From contig JAIXUD010000002.1 in the NCBI GenBank assembly GCA_027483645.1, positions 1 through 64,000 of the forward strand: a DNA stretch of 64,000 nt. The letters run 5' to 3'. Every line of letters starts with the position of its first letter. Positions within the stretch are counted from its first letter, which is position 1. Under the pieces are notes generated by a model, which saw nothing but the letters and a program-made list of their open reading frames with translations, ran no database searches and had not been told where the DNA came from. A program made the position numbers and the translations under genes. Shown in pieces: positions 7,900-17,465 of this stretch. This DNA comes from Sphingobacteriales bacterium. Lineage in GTDB: Bacteria; Bacteroidota; Bacteroidia; Chitinophagales; CAIOSU01.

Positions 7900-10800
7900 T
7901 TACTCCCGCAACACGGGCATGGCCTTTCTGCCCTGCTGGTTCTCCATCAGCAGCCAATAAGTACCCGCCGAATAGGGCTTCAAATCCAACTGTAATGTGG
8001 TAGTGTTTGGGTTGATTTCTTGCTGTTGCAGCACTTGACCCAGCGCATTTACCAGCCAGTGCCGCACAAACCCGTCTTGAACTTGCCAAGTAATATTTAC
8101 CGAACCGTTGGTGGGATTGGGGTATATATTGATTTGAGCTTCTAACGGATTCTTAACTCCCTGCCAAACCCCAAAACCATACGTGGTATCGTACACACAG
8201 CCATACGCATCCTGAATCCTTAACGAGCATTCCCTAGCGGGGTCGCCGGGCAAGCCACCCGTATATATCCGGCATTGCAGTTCGGCAATGGTGAAGGGGG
8301 CAGTGCCGCCAGTAATACTGTCCCAGCCTAGGCCGATGCTATCAAAAGTTTCGGCTACACCCCATACCTGCAAGGCTGTGGGTTGGGCAATGCTGTAACT
8401 ACCTATAGCCGTACAGCCGCGGCCATCGGTAACGGTTACTGCATAGTTGCCTGCGCTTAGGTTAGTAAGCGTAGCCCCGCTGCCAGTGTTCCATTGGTAT
8501 TGATAAGGCGCCCTGCCGCCCGCGGGGGTAAGGGTAATTGAACCTGTTTGCCCGACACAGTAGGCATCGCTCACAAAAGCGTTGATCAAGATGCTATCCG
8601 GCTCCCCAATCACCACTATCACACTGGCTATGCAGCCGTTGGCATCGGTGGTGGTTATGCTATATACACCAGCACTGAGGTTGTTTAGTTGCGTTGAGTT
8701 ACTACCCGTGTTCCATAGGTAGCTGTAGGGCCCGTTCCCACCCGAAACGCTCACGGTGATGCCGGCGTCCGCATCGCCTGGACAATTTAGGGAGTCAATA
8801 GTAGCGGTAATGGCAATACTGCTCACACTATTGATGGTAAACGAATTGCTAGCTATGCAGCCGTTGGCATCGGTGGTGGTTACACTATATACGCCAGCAC
8901 TAAGGTTGGTTATTTGGGTTGACGTGCTGCCCGTGTTCCACAAGTAGCCGTAGGGTCCATTACCACCCAAAGCGCTTACGGTAATGCCAGCATCCGCAGC
9001 GCCAGGGCAATTTAGGGAGTCAATAGTAGCGGTAATGGCCATACTGCTCACACTATTGATGGTAAAAGCTTCACTGTTGGAGCACCCATAGGCATCCACA
9101 ACAGTTACGCTATAGTTACCGGCATTCAGGCCGGTGCGGATGGCGGTGTTGTTCCCGTCGTTCCATATCAGGCTTAAAGCACCCGTGCCGCCGCTACCGC
9201 TTACGGCTATATATCCGCCTTGGCAACTGGCATCACTTAGGCTATCGGTGGTAATGGAAATGCTATCAGGCGATGCAATGCTTGTGCTGGCGGTAGCCGT
9301 GCAGCCCGCGCCATCGGTAACGGTGACGGTGTAGGTGCCTGCGGAGACGCCCACAATGGTTTGGAAGTTACCAGTTACGTTCCAAGCATAGCTATATGGC
9401 AACGTACCCGCCGAAGCGGTAACCGTTACCATGCCGTCACTGCCGCTATAGCAAATGGGTGGCGTACTACTCAATTGCAACGATGGATTGGGCGTGGAAG
9501 GGATGGAGAACACTTGGCTTACGGAGCAGCCATTGGCATCCGTTACCGAAACGGTAAATGCCCCCACGGGCATATTCGTGCGCACCGGACCGGTTGTGCC
9601 GTTGCCCCATACATAGGTGTACGGCGGGGTGCCGCCCGAACCCTCCACGCGGATGTAGCCGGGGTTGCAGGTTGCCGGCCTTAGGCTATCCACCGCCACG
9701 GACAAGCTGCCGGGGCAAGCCGCACAGCTCCACGTTGCCGCAAAGCCCGTACTGTTGATGCTGCAATCGCTAGTGAAGAGCAGGCTCATGGTGCCGCTGT
9801 TGGCCGTGAGCGTGCCTGGGTTTTGGGTGCCTGTGTACCGGCCCAGCAAGGTGCCACCCGTACCGTTGCCATCGTAGATATACAGCGAATCATATCCCGC
9901 CTCGGTACTGAAACTGGTAAAGTTAATGGTGACCGATACCGCGCCGGCAGGCTGAATAACGGTCAGGTATTTGGTGAGGTCGGTATAGTTGCCTGTGCTG
10001 CCACCGTTATCGGTAAGTGTGCCGATGCAAGCACTTAAGCGTGTGGTGGCAATAGTATCGTTAATCAGGTTGTGGTACAGCGGCCAGTTCCAGTTCACGC
10101 CAGGGTCGGTGTGGCTTTGGTTGGGGTAATGGGTGTGCCCTTTAATGCGGTAGCAACTGCTTAACACCACCTGCGCCGAGCCCTTGTACGTGCTCAGTGG
10201 GTTGATGATGTATTTGCCCGCCAGGTACTTCACCAAGTTGGCCGAGCTTTGGTACATGGCAGGGGTGTACCAACTTGGGTCGGTTACATACCCCTCGTGC
10301 TCAATGCCCACGGTGTAAGGGTTTTCGCTGCCCACATGGTAGGCGCGGTTGGCCTCGGGCACCATTTGGGTTACCTGCCCATCGCTGCTGCGTATCACGT
10401 AGTGGGCGCTCACGCCCGCATTACAGTTCTGGAACCACGAAATGCACCCCGCATAGCTGCCCTGCACCGTATGCACCGTAACCGCCGAAATAGCCGTGCC
10501 GTTGCGCGAGCCATAGTTGCAGCTCGCCGCGGGGTTCCATAGCGCATTGGGGTAATCGGCTGCGCTGCGGCTGTTGCTATAGGGTTGGCCTTGGCCGTTG
10601 GTAATACCCTGTGGCGATATAATCACTTGCCCGCTGCTCAGCACGTCATAATTCGCCCCAAACACCTGCCGCAAATCGATTTGATAAGCCGGGAAACCAT
10701 ATTGTTGCTGCTTTGCTGGGTCGTTTAAGAAGGTAAGTACGCTGTAGAAGTAGCTGTTAAGCGCAAAGTCGGCGCCTTCTAAGGTGTCAAGTGGCAGCTC

Positions 10801-11235
10801 GCTGAGGGCGGCCAAGATGGGCAACTGCGCTGCGAGGTCTTGATTGGCAAATGAGTATAGCCCATATTGCGCCCTCTCGTAAACGTGCGCAAAAGCCATG
10901 ATTTGTACACTAGGGTTACTTGCCAGTGATGTTAACGGTTGGTTCGTTATGCTGGCTAATAATTGCATGTTTTCCCTAAATACCCCTTTGCCATCGGCAA
11001 TCAGTCCCATTACGCCCACATACTGCGGTATGCCACTGCACCCAGATGCCTCGTTAGGCTCTACGTGGCGTATACGTGTTTGCGTATAGCTTATCGCTTC
11101 CAGCATCCCTCGGGGGATGGATGGGTACTGTTGATATGCTTGCTGAAATGCTTGGGCGTAGGGATAGGTGGTTTGGGCGGCCAAGGAGCCGGTGAGGGTG
11201 AGGGTAAGGAGGATTATGGTTAATAGGCGAAGCAT
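7900..11235 (-). CDS. Secreted N-acetylmuramoyl-L-alanine amidase with CUB domain, SprB repeats and T9SS sorting domain
   Basis: 1111-aa multidomain exported enzyme. A signal peptide (1-20) is followed by an all-alpha N-terminal region (about 25-200) and an amidase_2 domain (about 245-390) with metal-ligand candidates H255 (VTVHT), H367 (KGHTHY) and D377 in the TDPG motif, so peptidoglycan amidase activity is expected. A CUB-like domain (about 403-504; FTSFSTEAGYDSLYIYDG) precedes six SprB-type repeats of the form PYxYxWNxG...AGxYxVTVTDxxGC. The last 80 residues are a type A T9SS C-terminal sorting domain (INIYPNPTNG, SAGTYWLLM). Repeats 4 and 5 are a recent tandem duplication with a 225-base period. 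The protein is presumably delivered to the cell surface or medium through T9SS. Confidence 0.92.
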   Translation of the reverse strand: MLRLLTIILLTLTLTGSLAAQTTYPYAQAFQQAYQQYPSIPRGMLEAISYTQTRIRHVEPNEASGCSGIPQYVGVMGLIADGKGVFRENMQLLASITNQPLTSLASNPSVQIMAFAHVYERAQYGLYSFANQDLAAQLPILAALSELPLDTLEGADFALNSYFYSVLTFLNDPAKQQQYGFPAYQIDLRQVFGANYDVLSSGQVIISPQGITNGQGQPYSNSRSAADYPNALWNPAASCNYGSRNGTAISAVTVHTVQGSYAGCISWFQNCNAGVSAHYVIRSSDGQVTQMVPEANRAYHVGSENPYTVGIEHEGYVTDPSWYTPAMYQSSANLVKYLAGKYIINPLSTYKGSAQVVLSSCYRIKGHTHYPNQSHTDPGVNWNWPLYHNLINDTIATTRLSACIGTLTDNGGSTGNYTDLTKYLTVIQPAGAVSVTINFTSFSTEAGYDSLYIYDGNGTGGTLLGRYTGTQNPGTLTANSGTMSLLFTSDCSINSTGFAATWSCAACPGSLSVAVDSLRPATCNPGYIRVEGSGGTPPYTYVWGNGTTGPVRTNMPVGAFTVSVTDANGCSVSQVFSIPSTPNPSLQLSSTPPICYSGSDGMVTVTASAGTLPYSYAWNVTGNFQTIVGVSAGTYTVTVTDGAGCTATASTSIASPDSISITTDSLSDASCQGGYIAVSGSGGTGALSLIWNDGNNTAIRTGLNAGNYSVTVVDAYGCSNSEAFTINSVSSMAITATIDSLNCPGAADAGITVSALGGNGPYGYLWNTGSTSTQITNLSAGVYSVTTTDANGCIASNSFTINSVSSIAITATIDSLNCPGDADAGITVSVSGGNGPYSYLWNTGSNSTQLNNLSAGVYSITTTDANGCIASVIVVIGEPDSILINAFVSDAYCVGQTGSITLTPAGGRAPYQYQWNTGSGATLTNLSAGNYAVTVTDGRGCTAIGSYSIAQPTALQVWGVAETFDSIGLGWDSITGGTAPFTIAELQCRIYTGGLPGDPARECSLRIQDAYGCVYDTTYGFGVWQGVKNPLEAQINIYPNPTNGSVNITWQVQDGFVRHWLVNALGQVLQQQEINPNTTTLQLDLKPYSAGTYWLLMENQQGRKAMPVLRE

Positions 11236-11463
11236 GGGGTTGGATTGCCTTTTTGTAGGTGCAAGTTAGGGAATTATGCGATTTGGTGAGAATGATTTTG
11301 GGAAAACACTTGCCGCCTTCCAGCGTCCTCGTTGTAACAATACTTGAAAATTTATTGCAACAGCATCTAGGTTTAAGGCACTATGGAGAGGCTAATTTTA
11401 ATACAACCTCTCATGTAATACACACCGACTCGCAATGAAAATTCGGGCAAATTGGGAGGAGCA

Positions 11464-12942
11464 TTAAGTAGTTTGGGGACGTTGTTTTACTTCTAGCCAA
11501 TATACCAAAGCCCCATACAGCGCAAGGTATACCGCCTTAATCAAGTAGGCATGGGCCGGCAAATAATGGGTAAAGTTGCTATCGATAAAGAAGATAAGCG
11601 CAGCCACCATAATGTAAACCGCTATGCGGCCCACTTGGTAAGGGATAGGGTAGTACCGGTTGCCAAGGATGAGCGATACCACCGCAAGGTATACATATAC
11701 TATGAGCGTGGCCCAGGCAGAGCCCGTGTAGCCAAATAGCGGTATCCACCACACATTGAGGGCTATGGTAAGTGCGGCGGCGCTCAGGGCAACCCAGCCG
11801 CCAAGGCTGGTTTTATCAGTAAGCTTGTACCAAATGGAAAGGCTGATGTACAGCCCAAAGAACAAATTGGCCATGAGCAGTATGGGCACTACATTCAACC
11901 CTTCGTGAAACTCGGTGTTGCGGATGAACCACTTGAATACATCCAAGTACAGGGTTACGGTTAAGAAGATAAATGCCCCTGCAATGGCAAAATAGTTAAG
12001 CAGCTTGGCAAACAAGGGTTTGCTATCCTGCTCCTTTGCCTGCGAAAAAAAGAACGGCTCGGCGGCGTAGCGGTATGCTTGTATAAAGATGGTCATCAGC
12101 ATGGCTAGCTTGTAATTGGCGCCGTACACCCCAAGCTGGTAGAGGTTGGCTTCGGTATCGCCGGGTAGCAAGTATTTCATCAGGGCACGATCTAGCGTTT
12201 CGTTTACAATGCCGGCTAGGCCAACTATTACCAAGGGCAGCCCGTACCCCATCATACGCTGCCAAGTGGGGCGGTGGAAGCCTTCGGCTATTCCTTTAAA
12301 CGACGGCAGTAATAAGATGAGTGTAACTATGGTAGCCACCAAATTGGCGATGAAAATATAGCCAACCCCGATGTTCGGGTCGTAGCATTGTGCCAGCCAA
12401 GAGGTTTCGCCAGCTTGGTGGGCGTTCAAGGCAAAATAGAGGAAGAATACATTTAGCCCAATATTGACCCCAATATTGATTAGCCTAATTAAGGCAAAGC
12501 GCAGGGGCTTATTATCGAACCTCAACTTGGCAAACGGCAATGCCGAAATAGCATCCAAGGCCAATATCCAAGCAAACCAGCTAATGTATTCGGGGTGCTC
12601 TGGGTACTCTAGCGCCGTGGCTATAGGTCCCGCTGCCAAAGTAAATGCTACGGCAAACAATAAGGAGGTTACCAAAAACGATATTAGAGCAGAGCTGTAG
12701 ATTTTTTTATTACTTGGCTCGAGGTTTGCAAAGCGGAAGAAGGCCGTTTCCATGCCGTAGGTAAGCAGCACCACAAAAAACCCCACGTAGGCATACATTT
12801 CGGTGTATACCCCAAACTCCGCAGGCGACAGCCCCGCTGGCCGGGTATATAAGGGCACCAGTAGGTAATTGAGCGAACGGCCCAAAATACTGCTGATGCC
12901 ATATAAGGCGGTTTGGCTGGCAAGTTTTTTTAAGGGATTCAA
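11464..12942 (-). CDS. Polysaccharide flippase (MOP superfamily, Wzx-like)
   Basis: 492-aa polytopic membrane protein with about 12 to 14 hydrophobic segments. The N-terminus (LASQTALYGISSILGRSLNYLLVPLYTR and LSPAEFGVYTEMYAY, read in parts) is characteristic of lipid-linked oligosaccharide flippases of the polysaccharide biosynthesis protein family. It likely moves an undecaprenyl-linked glycan across the inner membrane. It is divergent from the deacetylase operon across a 156-base promoter region, which supports a shared glycan pathway. The 228 bases after its stop (11236-11463) contain nothing recognisable. Confidence 0.9.
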   Translation of the reverse strand: MNPLKKLASQTALYGISSILGRSLNYLLVPLYTRPAGLSPAEFGVYTEMYAYVGFFVVLLTYGMETAFFRFANLEPSNKKIYSSALISFLVTSLLFAVAFTLAAGPIATALEYPEHPEYISWFAWILALDAISALPFAKLRFDNKPLRFALIRLINIGVNIGLNVFFLYFALNAHQAGETSWLAQCYDPNIGVGYIFIANLVATIVTLILLLPSFKGIAEGFHRPTWQRMMGYGLPLVIVGLAGIVNETLDRALMKYLLPGDTEANLYQLGVYGANYKLAMLMTIFIQAYRYAAEPFFFSQAKEQDSKPLFAKLLNYFAIAGAFIFLTVTLYLDVFKWFIRNTEFHEGLNVVPILLMANLFFGLYISLSIWYKLTDKTSLGGWVALSAAALTIALNVWWIPLFGYTGSAWATLIVYVYLAVVSLILGNRYYPIPYQVGRIAVYIMVAALIFFIDSNFTHYLPAHAYLIKAVYLALYGALVYWLEVKQRPQTT

Positions 12943-13014
12943 ATGGCGGTGCTATTTCGGCATGCAAATTAGCAAGAAAAAGCTAGCTGATTAGAATCAG
13001 CCGTAATCCGGCAT

Positions 13015-13042
13015 TTGTAACTGATATATTTTGATATTTTTG
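13015..13042 (+). promoter_or_regulatory. Bacteroidota-type promoter for the glycan operon
   Basis: A TTTG (-33 type, 13014-13017) is separated by 17 bases from TATTTTTG (13035-13042), which matches the TTG-N17-23-TAnnTTTG pattern known for this phylum. A second weaker pair (TTG at 13043, TATATTG at 13064) follows. Both face the deacetylase start at 13099. Confidence 0.5.
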
Positions 13043-13098
13043 TTGACATTACTGCACATGCATTATATTGTGGAAATTGGGAAGAAGGTAACATAAGG

Positions 13099-14139
13099 AT
13101 GCAACGAGCAAAAAAATTATTAGGCCGCATAGGCCGCCACATTAGCGTTCGCAGGTTGCTATCCATTACGGGCAAGCAACTGGTGTTGCCGTTTTATCAT
13201 GTAGTGAGCGATGAGCATCTTCCGCATGTGGCCAACCTATATCAATACCGCAATACCCAGCAATTTGAGCATGATTTGGATGTATTGCTGCAATACTTTG
13301 AGCCCGTATCGCTAGAGCAACTATTGAAAGGCGGCGAAAAGCCCGCAAGTTTCCAGAAGCCATCTTTCCACCTATCGTTTGATGATGGGCTGCGCGAGTG
13401 TGCGGAGGTAATAGCGCCTATATTGCTGCGCAAGGGCATACCGGCTACCTTCTTTCTCAATAGCGGGTTTATTGATAACAAGGGATTGTTTTACCGGTAC
13501 AAGGTATCGTTGATTATTGAGCACATCAACCAAAATGAGATAAGCCGAGAAGAGCTCAATACCATACAAGCCTTGATGCCAGAAGGCTCAAAGCAGCTTA
13601 AGGACGTGGTAAGTGTAAAAAAATTATTGTTGAGCCTTGGCTATGAGCATCAATTCGTCATTAACCAAATAGCCGATGCGTTTGACTTGGATTTTGGCAC
13701 CTATACTCGTCAGCACAAACCTTACCTTACCAAATTGCAAGTGCAGGAATTGATAAATACAGGCTTTACTATCGGGGCGCATAGCATCGATCATCCCAAC
13801 TACAATAAGCTGGAGCTGATAGAGCAGGTAGAGCAAACATTAGATAGCGTGCACTATGTACGAGAAGTTTTCCAAGTGCCGTACGGTGTATTTGCCTTTC
13901 CATTTACCGACAGTGGGGTGGGAAGCCAGTTCTTTAATAAAATGTATCCCAAAGGCCATCAGCGTCTGTTAGACCTAAGTTTTGGCACTGCGGGGTTGAA
14001 ACAAGATGCCTACCCGCTGCACTTGCAGCGCATACCTATGGAAGATTACCCTAGTGGTGCTTTGCAAGCTATAAAGAGTGCATATATGACCAGCGCGGTA
14101 CAGCAATCGTTGGGCATTAACCGCATAAAGCGCCGCTAA
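13099..14139 (+). CDS. Polysaccharide deacetylase (CE4/NodB-like)
   Basis: 346-aa protein of the NodB-homology (carbohydrate esterase 4) family. The key motifs are LSFDDG (about residues 93-98, catalytic Asp and first metal Asp), ATFFLNSGFID and AHSIDHPNY (metal His residues), then FAFPFTD near 258. There is no signal peptide, so it probably acts on a cytoplasmic or membrane-bound glycan intermediate by removing N- or O-acetyl groups. It is the first gene of a tightly packed run: its TAA overlaps the ATG of the next gene by one base (TAATG). Confidence 0.88.
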   Translation: MQRAKKLLGRIGRHISVRRLLSITGKQLVLPFYHVVSDEHLPHVANLYQYRNTQQFEHDLDVLLQYFEPVSLEQLLKGGEKPASFQKPSFHLSFDDGLRECAEVIAPILLRKGIPATFFLNSGFIDNKGLFYRYKVSLIIEHINQNEISREELNTIQALMPEGSKQLKDVVSVKKLLLSLGYEHQFVINQIADAFDLDFGTYTRQHKPYLTKLQVQELINTGFTIGAHSIDHPNYNKLELIEQVEQTLDSVHYVREVFQVPYGVFAFPFTDSGVGSQFFNKMYPKGHQRLLDLSFGTAGLKQDAYPLHLQRIPMEDYPSGALQAIKSAYMTSAVQQSLGINRIKRR

Positions 14140-15224
14140 TGGAAATTGTGGCCTATACCGCAGCAGCACTGGTGGAGCTTACCGATAGCCGAAAGTTTGC
14201 CCAATTGCGGCATCTGCCGGTAAGTAGGTTAAGGGCCCAAAGCCACCTGCATAACCCCAGGCTGAAGTCTGACAAGCCAATGATGTACATTGCCTGGCTT
14301 AATGGCGAAGTGGTGGGCTACCGCATGGTGCTGTGCGACGACATATTGGCAGATGGCGAAGTACAACCGGTAGGGTGGTATAGTTGTGTGTGGGTAAACC
14401 CGGAAGTACGAGGGCAAGGGATAGCCAAAAAACTGGTAACCCGCTGCTTGGAAGACTGGAACGGCCGCATTTTTGGTGCCGACGCTGTGCCCGAATCACG
14501 CAGCCTTTACTTAAGCACGGGCCTGTACAAGGGTGAGCTATACCTAGAAGGCACGAGAACCTACCTGAAGCTGAACCTAGCTGATACGCTCATTAAAAAG
14601 CGGCCGCAACTTGCCATACTGAAACCATTGTTTAGCATGGTTGATAAGGTGCTAGGCCTAATGGTGCCGCGCAAAGGCGGTAAAATGCCAAATGGCGTGG
14701 AAATAGTAACCCAGGTTGACGATGAGGTAGCGACATTTATAGAACCCTACTTGGCTACGCTGCTTTTTAGGCGAGATAAACACGACCTTAACTGGATAAC
14801 GCAACATCCTTGGGTGCGTAGTGGCGAGCCCGACCATGAGAGCAGGAGGTACTATTTTTCATCGGTGGCGCGGCGATTTGAGTATAGGCAATGGTTGCTG
14901 CGCGATGCGCAAGGGAGGATAATGGGCTACGCCATGCTATCAATTAGGGATGGGCATGTTAAAACCCCTTATGTATTTGTGGAAGACCAAGCCGTGGCGA
15001 TGCTGGCCAAAGCCCTTGCCGTACTCATGGTGAACGAGCGGCTGGAGATGCTCTCCACCTTCCACCCGAAGCTGTCGGCTTATTTTAAGCAGCACCGTAG
15101 CCCATTTATCTTTGTTAAATCCATCCGAAGGGAGTATTTTGTTTCGGTGCCAGTGAGCCAGTATGTAAAGATGGGTGCCGAGCCCAACATTTGCGACGGC
15201 GATGGCGACCAGGCTTTTACCTAA
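14139..15224 (+). CDS. GNAT-family N-acetyltransferase, glycan cluster
   Basis: 361-aa protein. The N-terminal half is a GNAT fold with the acetyl-CoA loop VNPEVRGQGIAKKLV (about residues 87-101). The C-terminal half (about 190-350) looks like a second, more degenerate acyltransferase-type domain. Start and stop codons overlap those of both neighbours through TAATG junctions at 14137-14141 and 15222-15226, so translation is probably coupled. With a deacetylase before it and a FemAB-like protein after it, it likely re-acylates the sugar exposed by deacetylation. That substrate is inferred, not seen. Confidence 0.8.
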   Translation: MEIVAYTAAALVELTDSRKFAQLRHLPVSRLRAQSHLHNPRLKSDKPMMYIAWLNGEVVGYRMVLCDDILADGEVQPVGWYSCVWVNPEVRGQGIAKKLVTRCLEDWNGRIFGADAVPESRSLYLSTGLYKGELYLEGTRTYLKLNLADTLIKKRPQLAILKPLFSMVDKVLGLMVPRKGGKMPNGVEIVTQVDDEVATFIEPYLATLLFRRDKHDLNWITQHPWVRSGEPDHESRRYYFSSVARRFEYRQWLLRDAQGRIMGYAMLSIRDGHVKTPYVFVEDQAVAMLAKALAVLMVNERLEMLSTFHPKLSAYFKQHRSPFIFVKSIRREYFVSVPVSQYVKMGAEPNICDGDGDQAFT

Positions 15225-16153
15225 TGAACCATAAAGAACTATACCGCCAATGGGCCGCCAAGCGCGAGCTGCCACTTTTCCACCGCCCAAAGTGGCTGGA
15301 TGCGGTATGCCAATGGGAAGCGGTTGTATATGCCAAAAGTGACAATGTGTGGGGCTTGTGGCCACTGCCCATAGCAGAGCAGGCAGGCTTTAAGCGGATT
15401 ACCCAACCCTATCTTACGCCTTACTTGGGCCCGATTGTGTTTTACCCTGAACGGCAGAAAAATGCTGGCCGCCTGGCACACGAAAAAGAAGTGCTGGCAG
15501 GGCTAATTGACCTACTGCCCGATTATGCATCGCTTGATGTAAAGTGCTTGCCCGAGCTAACCAACGGCCTACCGTTTTTCTGGGCGGGGCTTAACCAAAC
15601 CACACGGTATACCTACCTATTGGAGGATTTAAGTGATACCGATGCCGTATTCGCCAACTTCCGCGATAATGTGCGGAGGGAAATACGCAAGGCGGAAAAG
15701 CAGCTTACCATATCAGCAGGTTCTGCCATACAGCCGTTATTCGACCTAAAGAAGTCTTCCTACCAAGCCAAGAAGCAAACCGTACCATTCCAAGTGCCGT
15801 TTGTTGAGGGAATCCATCAACTGGTGAAAAGTGCCCAATGGGGTCAAGTACTTGAAGCCTATGACGAACAGCGCAACTTACACGCCGCCATACTATTAGT
15901 GCACGACCACCAAACCATGTATTACCTTCTGGGTGCTGCCGACCCGAAACATAATAATAGCGGCGCTATGAGCTTGCTACTGTGGCACGGCATACAACAA
16001 GCTGCGGAAAAAGGGCTGCAATTCAATTTTGAAGGCAGCATGGTGCCCGCCATCGAGCGGTTTTTCAGTTCCTTTGGCGGTACGCTCACCCCTTATCACC
16101 ATATCAGCCACGAGCGCTCCAAGCTTTTGAAACTGAAGAAATTGTTAGGATAA
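15224..16153 (+). CDS. FemAB/BioF2-like acyltransferase, glycan cluster
   Basis: 309-aa protein of the GNAT-related FemAB/CelD (BioF2-like acetyltransferase) type, often found in exopolysaccharide loci. The FRDNVRREIRKAEK helix (about residues 145-158) and the C-terminal block from YYLLGAADP to GAMSLLLWHGIQ are typical. The frame is open 11 codons earlier, but the ATG at 15224 overlaps the preceding TAA exactly as in the previous junction and gives a family-like start (MNHKELYRQW). It may transfer an acyl or aminoacyl group to the glycan. The 210-base gap after it holds an inverted repeat (TACAACC/GGTTGTA, 16208-16234) and a TACCTTTG promoter-like element at 16311. Confidence 0.8.
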   Translation: MNHKELYRQWAAKRELPLFHRPKWLDAVCQWEAVVYAKSDNVWGLWPLPIAEQAGFKRITQPYLTPYLGPIVFYPERQKNAGRLAHEKEVLAGLIDLLPDYASLDVKCLPELTNGLPFFWAGLNQTTRYTYLLEDLSDTDAVFANFRDNVRREIRKAEKQLTISAGSAIQPLFDLKKSSYQAKKQTVPFQVPFVEGIHQLVKSAQWGQVLEAYDEQRNLHAAILLVHDHQTMYYLLGAADPKHNNSGAMSLLLWHGIQQAAEKGLQFNFEGSMVPAIERFFSSFGGTLTPYHHISHERSKLLKLKKLLG

Positions 16154-16363
16154 TGGCGCTTAGGCGTTGTATTGTCTATCGTAATTTAACTTAATCTTAA
16201 ACCCTCCTACAACCATTGTGGCACGGCGGTTGTACTTGCAATATGAGTATTTGTTGGTATCGCTACGCTCAATACAGTCGAACAACTTTTAACTACTTGC
16301 CTCCATTATTTACCTTTGCAACATTGGGGAATATCATTATTTGGGGGAGATATTGATTAGGGT

Positions 16364-17422
16364 ATGTTGAACACGAAAATCATCTACGAAAAGTTAGAGG
16401 CTTGCACAGATGATAACCATCGGCTGCAACTGCTTTTTGACCTTACGGTGAACCTACTCAACTTTGACGAAAAGCGCACGTTGGAGGTGGCAGAGGAGAT
16501 ATTGGCACTCGCTGAACGACTTGATAGCAACAAAGGCCGCTCTTACTATCATTCAGCAAAGGCAAGAGTGTTTTTCAAGAAATCGCGATTTGCCGATGCC
16601 ACGAGGGAGTTTACCCTCGCACTGGATATGGCCAAGCTAACCAATGAACCCGCCTTACAGGCCATGTGCTTGGATAGCCTAGGCATAGTTTACAACCAGG
16701 CAAATGAGTACGAGAAGGCCATTGAGGCTTCTACTAAAGCGTTGCGCATTTTCCGAAACTTGCCCAATACCCTCAACTACCAAGCAGTATCGTTAAACAA
16801 TATTGGCAACGTTTATAAGCGACTCAACGATTTCGAAAAGGCTGAGCAGGTTTATCTGGAGGGTTTGCATATAGCGGAATCGGCTGATGATAACCGCATG
16901 GCGGCCAACTTGCTAAACAATTTATCGGCCATTAACATAGAGCAGAAAGATTTTAAAAATGCCATAAAGTATGTAGTGCCCGCATTACAGAATTTTAAAA
17001 GCAATAACCATAAATATGGTGAGGTACATGCTACTGTGTTTTTAGGGCACTGCCACTTTGGGCTGGGGGAGTATGCCAAAGCCTTGGACCAATATGTGAT
17101 AGCGCTTAAACTACTAAAGCAGGTAGACCATAAGCCTATAGAAGCACAGGTATACAAAGGCTTAGGGGATGTATACTTAAAAATGGAGGCCTTGCCTGAA
17201 GCCCTTAAAAACTACCTAAAAGCGACAAGAATCTCGATAGAGATAGAGGATTATATAGATACTTGCGACTTGTACATGGACCTAGCCAGACTATACCGTC
17301 AACTAGGCCGCAAGCAAGATGCGCTGGATGCTATTGATAAATGCCGGCAGCTAGCCCTAAGCCATAATATGCCTAAAAAGCTGGCCCTATTAGATGCGCT
17401 AGAAAAAGAGCAAGGGGCATAA
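16364..17422 (+). CDS. Tetratricopeptide repeat protein
   Basis: 352-aa soluble, almost entirely alpha-helical protein with about seven TPR units from residue 55 onward (A..LDSLGIVYNQANEYEKAIEA, LNNIGNVYKRLNDFEKAEQVY and similar, quoted in part). There is no signal peptide, transmembrane segment, kinase or DNA-binding domain, so it is most likely a cytoplasmic scaffold. It stands alone with its own leader between the acyltransferase and the glycosyltransferase. A role in the glycan pathway is possible only by position. Confidence 0.75.
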   Translation: MLNTKIIYEKLEACTDDNHRLQLLFDLTVNLLNFDEKRTLEVAEEILALAERLDSNKGRSYYHSAKARVFFKKSRFADATREFTLALDMAKLTNEPALQAMCLDSLGIVYNQANEYEKAIEASTKALRIFRNLPNTLNYQAVSLNNIGNVYKRLNDFEKAEQVYLEGLHIAESADDNRMAANLLNNLSAINIEQKDFKNAIKYVVPALQNFKSNNHKYGEVHATVFLGHCHFGLGEYAKALDQYVIALKLLKQVDHKPIEAQVYKGLGDVYLKMEALPEALKNYLKATRISIEIEDYIDTCDLYMDLARLYRQLGRKQDALDAIDKCRQLALSHNMPKKLALLDALEKEQGA

Positions 17423-17465
17423 CACGTGCTATTATTGCCCTGTTTTTAGCTATTATTGCTAACAG

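Noticed and set aside
16244-16360. 37-codon ORF before the TPR gene
   Set aside because: Unlikely composition and overlaps the probable promoter region.
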